A stretch of DNA of 64,000 nt from Telopea speciosissima (Eukaryota; Streptophyta; Magnoliopsida; Proteales; Proteaceae): the NCBI RefSeq assembly GCF_018873765.1, contig NC_057919.1, positions 34,590,784 to 34,654,783 of the forward strand. The letters are read 5' to 3'. Positions 22,039 to 32,880 of the stretch are shown piece after piece; the stretch's first letter is position 1; each line of letters begins with the position of its first letter. Below the pieces are notes generated by a model. It worked only from the letters and a program-made list of their open reading frames with translations. It searched no databases and had not been told where the DNA came from. Both the position numbers and the translations under genes were made by a program.

Positions 22039-25000
22039 TGTTAGTTATATTGGGCCAGAATACCGTGGGGGTATTCTGGACTTTTGTCCCTTTATTATTT
22101 GTTAGTTTCTTTGTGGTTTAATCCCACATTGCTTATGTAATTATTTTTACTATTTCATTATAGTTATAAATACAATGTGCTTGGGATGAACTAATCATCC
22201 AAGCATTAACTTAATTCAAATCTGTTTCTACATGGTATCAAAGCAGATTTCGAACTAGGGACACCAATTTTTCTCGATTTTTACTCTTCTTCTCTTCTAG
22301 TTCTCTCCTTCTTCTCCCTTGTTCTTCAATCCCATATAGGGCAGCACTGATGAGGTAATCATGCGATCCAGTTGCTGCCCCCATTACCTCATTTATGACT
22401 TGTAATTCTGTCCGATAGACTCCAATCAACACCTGCGATATTGGTTCTTGGTTCCTTCTTGAGATTGCTTCTACATCAGATACAAGGGCTCCTCTCCTCT
22501 TTTTGAAGACCAGAAGCTGCTGCAGAATTGTTGTTCTATTGGTTCAGACATTATTCCTCAAGATTGAAGACTTCCTTAAGATCGATTCCTCCATTATCAG
22601 GGGTTTTTTGACATCTATCGATCTTAGGGTTATTGCTGCCCACTGTTGCTGATTTTGTTGCAGGTTTTTTCTTCACTTATAAGGGCTCCTTCGATTATGG
22701 TTTTTAGGGTTTGATGGAATCGATGGATGAGCCTAGGCTGCAATAAATAATATCAAAGTGGCTGAAAGACTGAGGTAGAGAAGTCCTCAATACGAAAAAC
22801 ACATCTGCAGAAAAATTCAGATCCAAAAAACAGGTGCAGCAGCCCAATATCGATAGAGTTAGGGTTAAAAAACCCTGTAATAATGAGATCGATCTCAAGG
22901 TCTTCACACACAAAAAATCAAGTTTTTTCATGCTTTCAACACTTTCATAAAATGGTCCAAACTCAGTTCCAGGCTACTCTCAAAATATTGAGAAGTGATA
23001 ATGGAACAGAGTATAAAGAATCACAATTTCAAAAATATTTGGCTGACCATGGCATCATTCATTAGACTAGTTGTGTTGATACCCCTGCCCAGAATGGTGT
23101 GGCAGAAAGGAAAAACCGCCACTTGTTAGAAATGGCCAGAGCCTTAATGTTTGCGAGGAATGTCCCGTCTCAATATTGGGGGGATGCGGTTATCATGGCA
23201 GCCTATCACATCAATAGGCTGCCATCTCGGGTACTTTACTCCCGTAGCCCCTCTGATGTTTTAATTGGCAATTCCTCCTTTATTGTGCCTCCCAAGGTGT
23301 TTGGTTGTGTGTGTTATGCTCGAGACACTAAATCTCCCAGCAAACTTGAACCTCGAGGACTCCGTTGAATTTTCTTGGGTTATTCTCCAACCCAGAAAGG
23401 ATATAAATGTTACCATCCCCATTCCCGCCGTACCATGGTTAGCATGGATGTTGTTTTCCATGAGTCCCTTTCTTATTATTCTTCGCGCCACCTCTTTGGG
23501 GAGAGTCTTTCAGTGAAGATGTAGCTTTCGAGATTCCTCTACGAGGAGCCTCGGCTGCCCTTGACCCTCTTTACCACCCACATGCTGTCCAGCCCTTTTT
23601 GGATGCTTCTATCCACCCTTGGATGCTGCCCATCCTACTTTGGAGACCTCCCAACAACCTCTGGCTGTTCCTCCCTCACCTAATGGGAATCCTTTACAGG
23701 GGGAGGCCATAGACAATAGTGTTGTTAATATTCCTACTCAGGGGGAGCAGACTCGGTCCAGAGAACTATTGGTGAATTTGAAGAGAATTGACAACTCCAA
23801 CATGATCACCTATACTGAGGGAAGGTCCACAAGAGGGTAGTTGCATCCCACTATAGCACTAGTACCCATCCAATTACTAGCTTGAGCTTACAGATCCTAC
23901 ATCTCCTGGTAATCCTTTCGACCTACCTATGTGACTTCGCAAAGGTACTAGGACTGCACTTTACATCCCATATCTCATTTTGTTTCGTATAACTCTCTTT
24001 CTCCCTCTTTTCGTGCTTTTGTATCTTCTCTTTCCTCCTGTTTCGGTTCCTAGAAATTGGCGGAAGCATCTACAGATGGAAAGTGGAAGACAACAATGTT
24101 GGAAGAAATGAGAGCACTACACAAAAATAATACATGAGATCTTGTGGCTCTTCCTCCAGGGAAAAAAACCAGTGGGCTGTAGATGGGTCTTCGTAGTTAA
24201 ACGTAAGGCGGATGGTTCGGTGGGACAGTACAAGGCACGTTTGGTTGCAAAGGGGTTTACTCGGACTCATGGAGTTGACTATCGGGAGACCTCGCACCAG
24301 TGTGGCAAAGCTCAATACTTGTCAGTGTTATTATCTTGTCCGCAAATCTTGGGTGGGGTCTTCATAGTTAGATGTCCAAAATGCCTTTCTCCATGGGGAG
24401 CTTGAGGAGGAGGTATATATGGACATTCCACTGGTTTCTCGATGACAGGACTAAGGGCAAGTGTGTAAATCAAGCGTGCCCTTTATGGCTTCAAGCGACA
24501 CCAGGGCCTGGTTTGGCGATTTCATAAGGTTACGATTTCAGAGTTACACGTAGAGCAATGCTGATCACACTTTGTTTATCGACGACTTGGTGACAAGGTT
24601 ACTCTTCTCGTAGTCTATGTGGATGATATTGTGATCGTTGGTAATGATGATCCGCAATCGGGGATTTGAAAATTCTTCGCCAGTGAGTTTGAGGTCAAAG
24701 ATCTTGGTCCTCTAAAATATTTTCTAGGGATAGAAGTTGCTCGATCTTCAAAGGACATCTTTCTTTCTCAAAGAAAATATGTCCTTGATCTATCATGAGA
24801 CAGGGCTACTTGGCTGTCATCCTTCGAGATACTCCTATGGAAGCTACTACGAAACTTAGGGAGAAAGAGGGTGAGCCGGTTGATAAGGGTGCGCCTATCG
24901 GTTAGTAGGCAAACTAATCTACCTTTCCCACACACGCCTACGACATTGCGATTCTTGTGAGTTTGGTGAGTCGGTTCATGCACGATCCATATTCCTCTCA

Positions 25001-25756
25001 TATGGATGCGGTCCGTCGTATTTTGAGGTACTTGAAGTCCGCTCCAGGAAAGGGAATTCTTCTATCTCGCCAATGGTCACTGAAGGTTGAAGCCTATACC
25101 GATGCCGATTAGGGGAGGTTCTCCTAACAGGAAATCTATCTCTCGCTCTTGTTCCTTTGTGGGTGGAAACCTTGTCGCAGCGGAGCAAAGCGAATGTTGT
25201 GGCAAGGTCTAGTCTTGAAGCCGAATTCAGCGCAATGGCATAAGGAATTTGTGAACCACGGCTCGGAGGGTTATTGCAGGATATTGGTGTTCTGTCCATC
25301 TTCGATGATGCTTTATTGTGACAGTCACAATAAAGCGGCTATTAGTATTGCTCATAACCCTGTCCAGCATGATCGCACGAAACATGTGGAGGTTGACCGA
25401 CATTTCATCAAGGAGAAGCTTGAAGCTGGCCTCATTTGTGTTCCCTTTGTGAAGTCTTCCGATCGCTAGGCGATGTGTTCACTAAGGGATTGAGTATGTT
25501 GTTTCATCCTATCTTAGTTAAGTTGGGCATGCATGATATATATGCTCCAACTTGAGGGGGAGTGTTAGTTATATTGGGCCAGAATACCGTGGGGGTATTC
25601 TGGACTTTTGTCCCTTTATTATTTGTTAGTTTCTTTGTGGTTTAATCCCACATTGCTTATGTAATTATTTTTACTATTTCATTATAGTTATAAATACAAT
25701 GTGCTTGGGATGAACTAATCATCCAAGCATTAACCTAATTCAAATCTGTTTCTACA
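22039..25756 (+). mobile_element. Ty1/copia retrotransposon, gag-less and decayed
   Basis: Two almost identical 194-bp LTRs (22039-22232 and 25563-25756) start TGTTAGTTATATTGG and end TTTCTACA. The primer-binding site TGGTATCAAAGC follows at 22233, and the purine tract TGAGGGGGAG precedes the 3' LTR. The interior lacks gag and protease and starts partway into integrase. Five-base flanks (CCTTG and AATAT) do not match, so no target duplication remains. The right end abuts the truncated end of the gypsy element. Confidence 0.93.
22880..25490 (+). pseudogene. copia integrase - reverse transcriptase - RNase H, many breaks
   Basis: Integrase: LRSDNGTEYKESQFQKYLADHG, then TPAQNGVAERKNRHLLEMAR (catalytic DNG and E motifs), with the C-terminal [13 protein letters not shown] part. 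RT: KKPVGCRWVFVVKRKADGS, then [18 protein letters not shown]; the YVDD region near 24617 is in another frame. RNase [29 protein letters not shown] near 25330-25410. Stops and frameshifts are frequent (for example at about 23066, 23366 and 24136 and throughout 24400-25150). It would normally encode the Pol proteins for reverse transcription and integration, but this copy cannot. Confidence 0.88.
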
Positions 25757-25867
25757 AATATCAATAAAGGATTCTTTTATTATTTTTTTATTGGCATTTC
25801 CTCTATTTTTTTGAGACTTTTGTACTGCCATTCCTTGGTGTTTGCGCAATGGCTTAGTCAAGCCTTT

Positions 25868-26341
25868 AGACTTCCTGCTGACCTCTGAGGGTAGTCTTTC
25901 TTGTTAACCCAGCGAGCTAGACTTTCGTGTTGTCCTATGAGGGTAGTGTTTCTTGCTATCTCAACGAGTTAGATTTTCGTGCTGTCCTATGTGGGCAGTC
26001 TTTCTTGCTAACTCAACGAGCGACTTTCGTGGTGTCCTATGAGGGCAGTCTTTCTTCCTAACTCAGCGAGCTAGACTTTTGTGCTGTCTAATGAGGGCAG
26101 TCTTTCTTGCTAACTCAGCGAGTGAGACTTTCGTGCTGTCCTATGAGGGCAGTCTTTCTTGCTAACTCAGCGAGCTAGACTTTTGTGCTGTCCAATGAGG
26201 GCAGTCTTTCTTGCTAACTCAGTGAGCTAGACTTTTGTGCTGTCCTATGAGGGCAGTCTTTCATGCTAACTCAGCGAGCTAGACTTTCGTGCTGTCCTAT
26301 GAGGGCAGTCTTCCATGCTAACTCAGAGAGTTAGACTTTTG
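25868..26341. repeat. nine tandem 52-bp repeats
   Basis: The unit reads roughly GACTTTCGTGCTGTCCTATG, then AGGGCAGTCTTTCTTGCTAA, then CTCAGCGAGCTA. It is repeated about nine times with scattered substitutions. The outer units (25868 and 26289) are the most diverged. The array lies in the 3' noncoding part of the minus-strand gypsy element, after its integrase. Confidence 0.93.
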
Positions 26342-26456
26342 TAAAGAATTTGCAAAGAATCTAGAGCGCAAACCACTATTTCATTAATCAAAGACAATTG
26401 TTGTTTACAACAACCCCTTACTGATAAATTTTTTTCAGATTCTCTGAATTCCATGG

Positions 26457-28035
26457 TCATGGTATCTTATTACCCCCTGGGGTCTTCAAGCGATAGGTCC
26501 CTGGCCTTATTTGCTTGGAGACTACATATGGTCCTTCCCAGTTCGGGTCCAACTTGCCCTGCTGTTGTGGTTTTGAGGCACTTACTTTTCGCACTACTAA
26601 GTCTTCAACTCGGAATGTCCTTGCTTTGACCTTGGAATTGTAGTAGCGGGCCGTCCTCTGCTTATAAGCCACGTTCCTCATCAACGCGTCCTCCCTGACT
26701 TCATCTAGCAATTCCAGGTTGGCTCTCAGCCCGTCCTGGTATGTTCTTTCGTTAAAGTTTAAACTTCTCAATGATCCCGCTACAACTTCAACCGGGGCCA
26801 GTGCCTCTGCCCCATAGGTAAGCCGGAACGGGCTCTCCCACGTGGGTGTTCGAACGGTGGTTCGATATGACCTTAATACTCTGGGGAGCTCGTCTACCCA
26901 CCTTCCATTTGCTTCTGTTAGCCTTCTTTTTATTCCTGCGAGCAGGGTATGGTTGGTGATTTCTGCTTGACCGTTTGCCTGTGGATATGCGACTGAAGTC
27001 GTTCGGTGTTCCACTCCGTACTGGGCATAGAATGCTCCAAACTGCTGGTTGTCAAATTGTTTCCCATTATTGGTTACCAATATCTTAGGCAGGCCAAACT
27101 TATAGATGATCTTGTCTCTGAAGAATTTCTCCATCTGTTGTAGTGTAATCTTTGGTAACGGCTCTGCCTCCACCCATTTGGTGAAGTAATCTACGGCGAC
27201 CACGAGATATTTTCTTCCCCCTGATGCTGGGGTGAAGTTGCCTAATATATCCATCCCCCACATGGCGAAGGGGATTGGACTAAGTATGGAAGTTAGTTCT
27301 ATAGCGGGTTGTCGTGGTACATCCGCGAACTTTTGGCACGGCTCGCATCTTCTTACGTATTGAATCGCATCCTTTTGCATGTTGGGCCAGTAGAGCCCTG
27401 CTCTCAGTATTTTGTAAGCCAGATGCCTTCCCCCCATATGACTGCCACATATACCTTGATGCACTTCGGCCAGGGCGTTTAGAGCATGTGTGGGTGTCAG
27501 ACATTTCAGCAACGGACCTGAAATTGACCTTTTGTACAGCTCGTTCTCTATCAGCGTGTATCGTGCTGCTCGACCTCGAACCTTACGGGCTTCGACCTTG
27601 TCTTCAGGTAAGAGGCCATCTCGTAAATACGCGATAATTAGGTCCATCCAGCTGGGCTCGATCTCGGCCTGCGCAACCTCTCGAACTAAGTGGGCGGGTG
27701 CATCGAGCTGCTCGATACATACTGAGCCATCGAGCTGGGCTAACTCTTCTTTGGATAGTCGTGAGAACGCATCTGCTTTCTCGTTCTCTCTATGTGGCAC
27801 CCTACCTATCTCGAACGTCTCGAACGAGCTTACTAACTTCTTGGCTTTTTTTAAATATGCTGCCATTCGATCGTCCTTGGCCTCATAGTCTCCGTTGACC
27901 TGATTCACGATCAGTTGCGAGTAAGCCCGTACGGTCAGCGTTTTGACCTGGATGGCCCTGACAGTCCTCAGTCCTGCAATCAATGCTTCGTACTCGGCCT
28001 CGTTGTTCGAGGCAGGGAAGCTTAGCCGTAGTGCG
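26457..28035 (-). pseudogene. gypsy RNase H (second) C-terminal part and integrase
   Basis: The long minus-strand frame 27983-26457 begins inside the second RNase H (EIGRVPHRENEKADAFSRLS). It continues with the integrase zinc finger (HQGICGSHMGG, CEPC) and core: MDILGNF (first Asp), FGLPKILVTNNGKQFDN, then YPQANGQAEITNHTLL (Glu). The second catalytic Asp, normally in a TDNG motif, is Asn, so integrase is inactive. The RNase H Asp in DSQL reads Tyr (AYSQLIV). A TAG just upstream, near 28036, cuts this frame from the preceding FIDGSSNAEVRGAG. The C-terminal end reads GTYRLKTPGGNKIP and stops at 26457. Confidence 0.9.
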
Positions 28036-29598
28036 AACTATATCTTGAAGCCTTCTGGGCTTATTAGGATGAAGCCAGCTCCCCTGACCTCTGCGTTGCT
28101 TGACCCATCTATGAACATGGCCCAGGACGACTCTGGGCTGGGCTCTGCTTCTGTTGTGTCCTCCCGTTCTTGCTCGTTCTCGTTCTGCGTGCATTCAACC
28201 ACGAAGTCTGCTAGGGCTTGTCCCTTGATAGCTGTTCTGGGCTTATACTCGATCTGATATTCGCTCAGCTCCACTGCCAAGGCCGTTAATCTCCCAGATA
28301 TGTCGGGCTTATGGAGTACCTTTTTTAAGGGTTGGTCAGTCATGACCGCTATTGGATAGGCTTAGAAGTATGGCCTTAGCTTTCGGGCTGCTTTCACTAG
28401 TGCGAATGCTAGATTCTCGATCTTGGGGTAGCGAGTTTCTGCATCTAGCAGGACGTGGTTGACATAGTACACGGGCTTTTGAACTCCGTCTTCCTCTCTC
28501 ACCAGGGTAGCGCTTACGGCTACTGGTGACATCGCCAGGTACAGGAGCAGTTCTTTTTCCGGTACTGGACGTGTCAGGAGCGGCGGGTTGGCGAGATAAG
28601 CTTTGAGGTCTTCGAAAGCTTTTTGACATTCTTCTGTCCACTCGAAACCCTTCACATCCTTCAGATTCTTCAAGGTTTTGAAGAAAGGCAGGCACTTATC
28701 TCCCGAACGAGACACGAAGCGTGCCAATGCTGCGATTCTTCCATTTAGCCTTTGTATTTCGCGAACCGTCCTGGGCGGGCTCATCTCCTGTATAGCCTTG
28801 ATCTTTGCTGGATTGGCCTCGATTCCTCTCTGGGACACCATGTAACCCAGGAACTTACCCGAACTAACCCCGAAGGCGTACTTGGCTGGATTCAACTTCA
28901 TTTGGTGAGCCCGCAGCACTTGGAATGCCTCGTCCAGATCGGCTAAGTGATCTTGGGCTTTGATGCTTTTTACTAGCATATCGTCCACGTAGCTCCATGT
29001 TTCTGCCTATCTGGGCCTTGAAGGTCTTGTTCACCATTCTTTGGCAACTCGCTCCCGCATTCTTTAGCCCAAACGGCATCACCAGGTAGCAGAAGTTCTC
29101 CTGCTCGGTCCGAAATGCTGTGTACAGTTCGTCTCCTTCCTTCATCAGGATCTGGTTGTACCCGGAATATGCATCCATAAAGCTCAACCTCTTGTGTCCC
29201 GCCGTTGCATCTATCAATAGATCGATCCTTGGCAGCGGATATTCATCTTTGGGGCATGCCTTATTGAGGTCGGTGTAGTCCACGCACATCCTCCATTTCC
29301 CATTTGGCTTGGGAACCATTACCACGTTTGTGAGCCAGGTGGGAAATTGTTCTTCTCTAATAAAGCCGGATGCCTTTAATTTCTCAATTTCTCCTTTCAT
29401 CGCGGCCTGTCGTTCTGGCACGAACATCCTCCTTTTCTGCTGTATTGGCTTCCTGTTGGGATCCACGTGTAGAGCGTGCTCGGCAATATGACGGGGTATG
29501 CCTGGCATGTCAGCTGCTGACCAGGCAAACACGTCCTTGTTCTTCTGTAGGAACGTGGCGAGCTCCCTCGCTTCTTCTTTACTTAGTGAGGACCCTAT
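28036..29598 (-). pseudogene. gypsy reverse transcriptase and RNase H
   Basis: RT runs from VFAWSAADMPGIPRHIAEH through WRMCVDYTDLNKACPKDEYP, SFMDAYSGYNQI and MPFGLKNAGA to YVDD at about 28980-28991. A one-base shift just before YVDD moves the frame. The RNase H-like connection follows (FEWTEECQKAFEDLKAYL, LLLYLAMSPVAVSATLVRE). TAA after KLRPYF (28361) and TAG after SPEGFKI (28036) are further breaks. Second RNase H motifs WAMFIDGSSNAEVRGAG are present at about 28080-28130. Confidence 0.9.
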
Positions 29599-30290
29599 TT
29601 ACACAGTCCTTGTAGGGTTCTGTTCATCCAATGGGACCTCCACGAGCTCCTCTACTGGCTCACCCTGCTGATAACGCTTATCATCTTCGCGGTTATCCAC
29701 GACCTCCACCTGATAGGCCGTTCCTCTGCAGTTAACCTTGATGCCTTTCAAGAATGCAGCGTGGCACTCCCGGGCTTTCTTCTGCTCCGTTTGGCCTTCT
29801 CCCACGCTGACAGGGGTAGAAAACTTGACTTTCAGGTGTTTGGTGGAAACTACTGCACCCAGCTCGTTCAAGCTTGGTCTGCCCAGGATGACGCTGTAGG
29901 CGGTGGCTACTCGAACGACCATGAAATTGACTTTTACGGTCTTCTGGCATGGTGCCGTTCCCACCGTCAGTAAGAGCTCTACCGACCCCTCGATTGGGGC
30001 AGGTGTGCCTGAAAATCTGTATAAGGGTGCTGACTAGGGCTTCAAAGTGCCTGGCTCGAACCCGAACTACTGGTACGCATCGTAGGATAGCATGTCTACA
30101 GATGCCCTGGTATCCACCAGTATCCTGTGGACTGGTCTATTGGCTATAACTGCCTGAACCACGACAGCATCGTCGTGTGGCCAGCTCAGCCCCTCCATGT
30201 CATTGTCTGAGAATGTGATGACGGACTCAGTGCGCGCTTTCTTCTCAGGGACTTCAGCCATAGCCACGAACCTCGCCTTCGCCTTGGCTT
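29599..30290 (-). pseudogene. gypsy aspartic protease region
   Basis: The frame 30267-30067 carries VIANRPVHRILVDTRASVD. The catalytic DTGA motif reads DTRA, so the protease is probably inactive. A second frame (29964-29599) continues with AYSVILGRPSLNELGAVVS, the usual protease C-terminal part, and ends at TAA before the RT. The gag frame overlaps its 5' end in another phase, showing a frameshift near 30290-30330. Confidence 0.85.
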
Positions 30291-32288
30291 TGCGGGCTGA
30301 CTCCTGTCCTGAACCTCCAAGGATGGTGAGAATGGCTGGTGCAGTAGACGTATTGGACTCGTCCCGATCTCTACGTACCTCCCGTTGATCGTCTCGTCGA
30401 TTATCTTGGAGATCCCGATCATCTCCCCTACGGGCTCTGTCGTCCCTTCCACGATTGTTTCTCTCGTGGCTTCCCGACCTCGGGTGTTATCCTTTGCATC
30501 GCCTTTGACATACCGTCTTAAGTGACCCTTTTGGATCACATCTTCAATCTCTCTCTTCAGTTGCCTGTAGTTCTCAGTGTCATGGCCTACGTCTTTGTGG
30601 AACTCGCAGAACTTATTCTTGTTTCTGTCCTCTGGTCTTGAGAACATTGGCCGGGGCCACTGCAGCAGTCCCCGATCATAGACTTCCATCAGGATTTTGG
30701 TCCTGGTGGTGTTGAGCGGGGTGTAGTCAGGGCTTTGGTCTCTGTCTGACCTTGCTCTCTTGGTGTCCTTACTCTTCTCATCTTTCTCGCTCGCCCTCTT
30801 TTTCTCAGGGACCTTGCCATCCACTGCTTTTCTTGCCTTCATGATATCGAACATATTGGCATATTGGTAGCAGCGGTCCAGTAGCTGCGGCATGGTCGTC
30901 ACTGGGTCCATCGCGAGTGATTTCACCAGGTCGTGGTTGGTGACCCCATTGTGCAGGGCGTTGAAGGCCATTGCGTAGTCCAAGTCCTTGATCTCTAGGC
31001 TTTCCGCGTTGAAGCGGGCGATATAATCTCTGATGGACTCACCAGAGCGCTGCTTGACAGCCAACTTGGCTGCGGTCTTCTTCTGCTTTACACTGCTCCG
31101 GAAGCGGCTGACAAAGGCCTTGGCCAACTCTGTGAAGCTTCGGATCGAGTTAGGCTTCAATTTGGCGAACCACAACGCCGTGGGTCCCTTGAGAGAGGTG
31201 GGGAAAGATCGGCAGGATACTACATCGGACCCACCATAGACTGTCATCATGGCATTGAAGTAACTGATGTGGTCGTTGGGATCGCCCTTCCCATTATAAG
31301 CCTCGAACGTAGGGGGTTTAAAACCCTTGGGAAGCTCTGCTCTCATGAGCTCCCTTGTAAAAGGATGTTGGCCCGGCTTGAAGCTTTCTTCTGGGGCTGT
31401 TCCCCTCTCCAGGGCTGCAATTTTTGTGTTCATCTCTCTGAGCTTACGGTCAAGCTCGCTTTCTTCGACCTGGTTGTTGATGACGTTCATGCGTGTACGA
31501 CGTGCATTCAACTCGTCCCTGAGATCTGGACGGGGTAGCCTTGGCGGGTCTACTCAATCAGTGCGTATGTCTGAGGCCCTGGAATGAGTCCTTTCAGACC
31601 GGCTGTGAGTTCTCCGGCCAGCGGAAATTGATTGATCTTCCACGCGAGGGGGCCTGCTCTGGGTAGGCAGGTTCCCCGTACCCACTGTTCCTAGAGGAGG
31701 TAGCTCTCACCTGGATGGGTGTGATGACCCCGCTCTACTTCATGATGCTCATACGTTGTCTCTCGCTATCCTCGGATTCTCCCGGGCAGTTCTTGGGAGT
31801 ACCAGAGGCAGCAATGGTGCAGGGGGTGGTATTGGTGCCGGTGGGAGGCCTGCGGCCGCGGCAGTGGCTGCCCTCAATGCTTGCACCTCACGAACTATAT
31901 CCCTTAGGACCCCACTCTGATTGAGAACTTGCAGTTGTAGGTCCTGGATTTGGCCGACATTGGCAGGTGCTCAAGGATCTGTCTCGGGGACAAATCCCTG
32001 GGGCATCGGTGGCGGAGGTGGTAAAGCCTGAATGCCGCGGCTAGACTGGCCCTGATTCTGAGTTGCCGTTTGGTCAGCCTCCAATGTGGCAGAGGGTTGG
32101 GTTCTTGCCACTTCCCTTGTCGCTAGTAGCTGGGGGTCGACGGATGCAGTTGCCGTCCGCCGCTGTTGGATTTTCTTCCCTACATTCCCGCCGCCGCAAG
32201 TGTTCTTCGTTGTCTGACAAGTCACCGGGTTTTCCACGGCTGGTGGGGCTTGAGTATTGGATGGAACGACATTGGGTTCTCCGGCCAT
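30291..32288 (-). pseudogene. gypsy gag (capsid and zinc knuckle)
   Basis: Starts at ATG 32288 (MAGEPNVVPSNTQAPP) with a Pro/Gln-rich N-terminus, broken near 31950. The main frame from 31511 has the retrotransposon gag domain (FEAYNGKGDPNDHISYFNAM, LWFAKLKPNSIRSFTELAKAF, RSGESIRDYIARFNAE). A Tat-type zinc knuckle follows (CEFHKDVGHDTENY), in which the last Cys is Tyr. Gag forms the particle that packages the RNA. The frame then drifts out of the protease phase. Confidence 0.88.
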
Positions 32289-32362
32289 GATCTCAAGTTC
32301 AGTCAGATAGAGAGTCTAAGGCTTTGAGAATTGTATCGTTCCCACAGACGGCGCCAAACAGT

Positions 32363-32880
32363 TGCGTTAGAAATCCTGCTGGAGCGAGTTCTTCCTGCAA
32401 GACAGAGATTAGCAGAGGGTACCGGGCGTCGCCGGTGATCTCACTCCAATGCTTAAGTTAGATCTTTGAGCAATAGTCAATTCAATGAGTGTTAGATAGG
32501 TTAGACGTGTGTTACCTCCCGTATTTAAGGTGGTTGAGAGTTTGTGTTATGCTTGAATTGGAAAGCTGGAATTCCGGAGTGGAGTGAGACCGTTGGAGAG
32601 TGTAATTTGGAGATAACGTTTACCCGTTGCTTCCCACGCGCCTGATTAGGCGTGACGTGGGCGAAAGTCTCGGACCCTGTTGGTCCATGATAGACTCATG
32701 GTGCCTTACGTAAGCCGCAGGGGTTATTCTCTTCTTTCTTAGTGTTATTCCAAGATGACGAGTTACGCGCCCCCAGCGCAAGGCGGGGTGCGTGTTCATG
32801 ATTCGACGAGCTCGAGGCCCTGACCTGGCTTGACGACCACAATAGCTCGTTCTTATAGAGCCCGTTTCCATATCCCAACA
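32363..32880 (-). repeat. 5' LTR of the gypsy element (518 bp)
   Basis: On the minus strand it starts TGTTGGGATATGG (at 32880) and ends CTAACGCA (at 32363), directly before ACTG and the GGCGCC primer site. TG...CA ends and position support the call. No second copy is seen in the window. Confidence 0.8.

Larger units (their letters stand above)
25757..32880 (-). mobile_element. Ty3/gypsy Tat-type retrotransposon lacking its 3' LTR
   Basis: Minus-strand order: 5' LTR (32880-32363), primer-binding region TTTGGCGCCGTCTGTGGG (about 32340-32360), gag (from 32288), protease, RT, RNase H, a second RNase H and integrase (to 26457), then a noncoding part with the 52-bp array. The extra RNase H and the GGCGCC primer site are features of the Tat lineage. 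No copy of the 5' LTR is found at the other end; the element stops where the copia 3' LTR ends at 25756. All coding parts carry stops, frameshifts or lost catalytic residues. Confidence 0.9.

Noticed and set aside
25868..26341. Regularly spaced repeats that might suggest a CRISPR array
   Set aside because: The 52-bp units are directly tandem without unique spacers, in plant DNA, inside a gypsy element.
27490..27888. Plus-strand frame of 132 codons and similar ones across 27-32 kb
   Set aside because: Shadows of the minus-strand gypsy polyprotein.
22039..32880. Possible endogenous virus
   Set aside because: All polyprotein parts fit ordinary copia and Tat-type gypsy retrotransposons; no movement, coat or envelope gene is seen.
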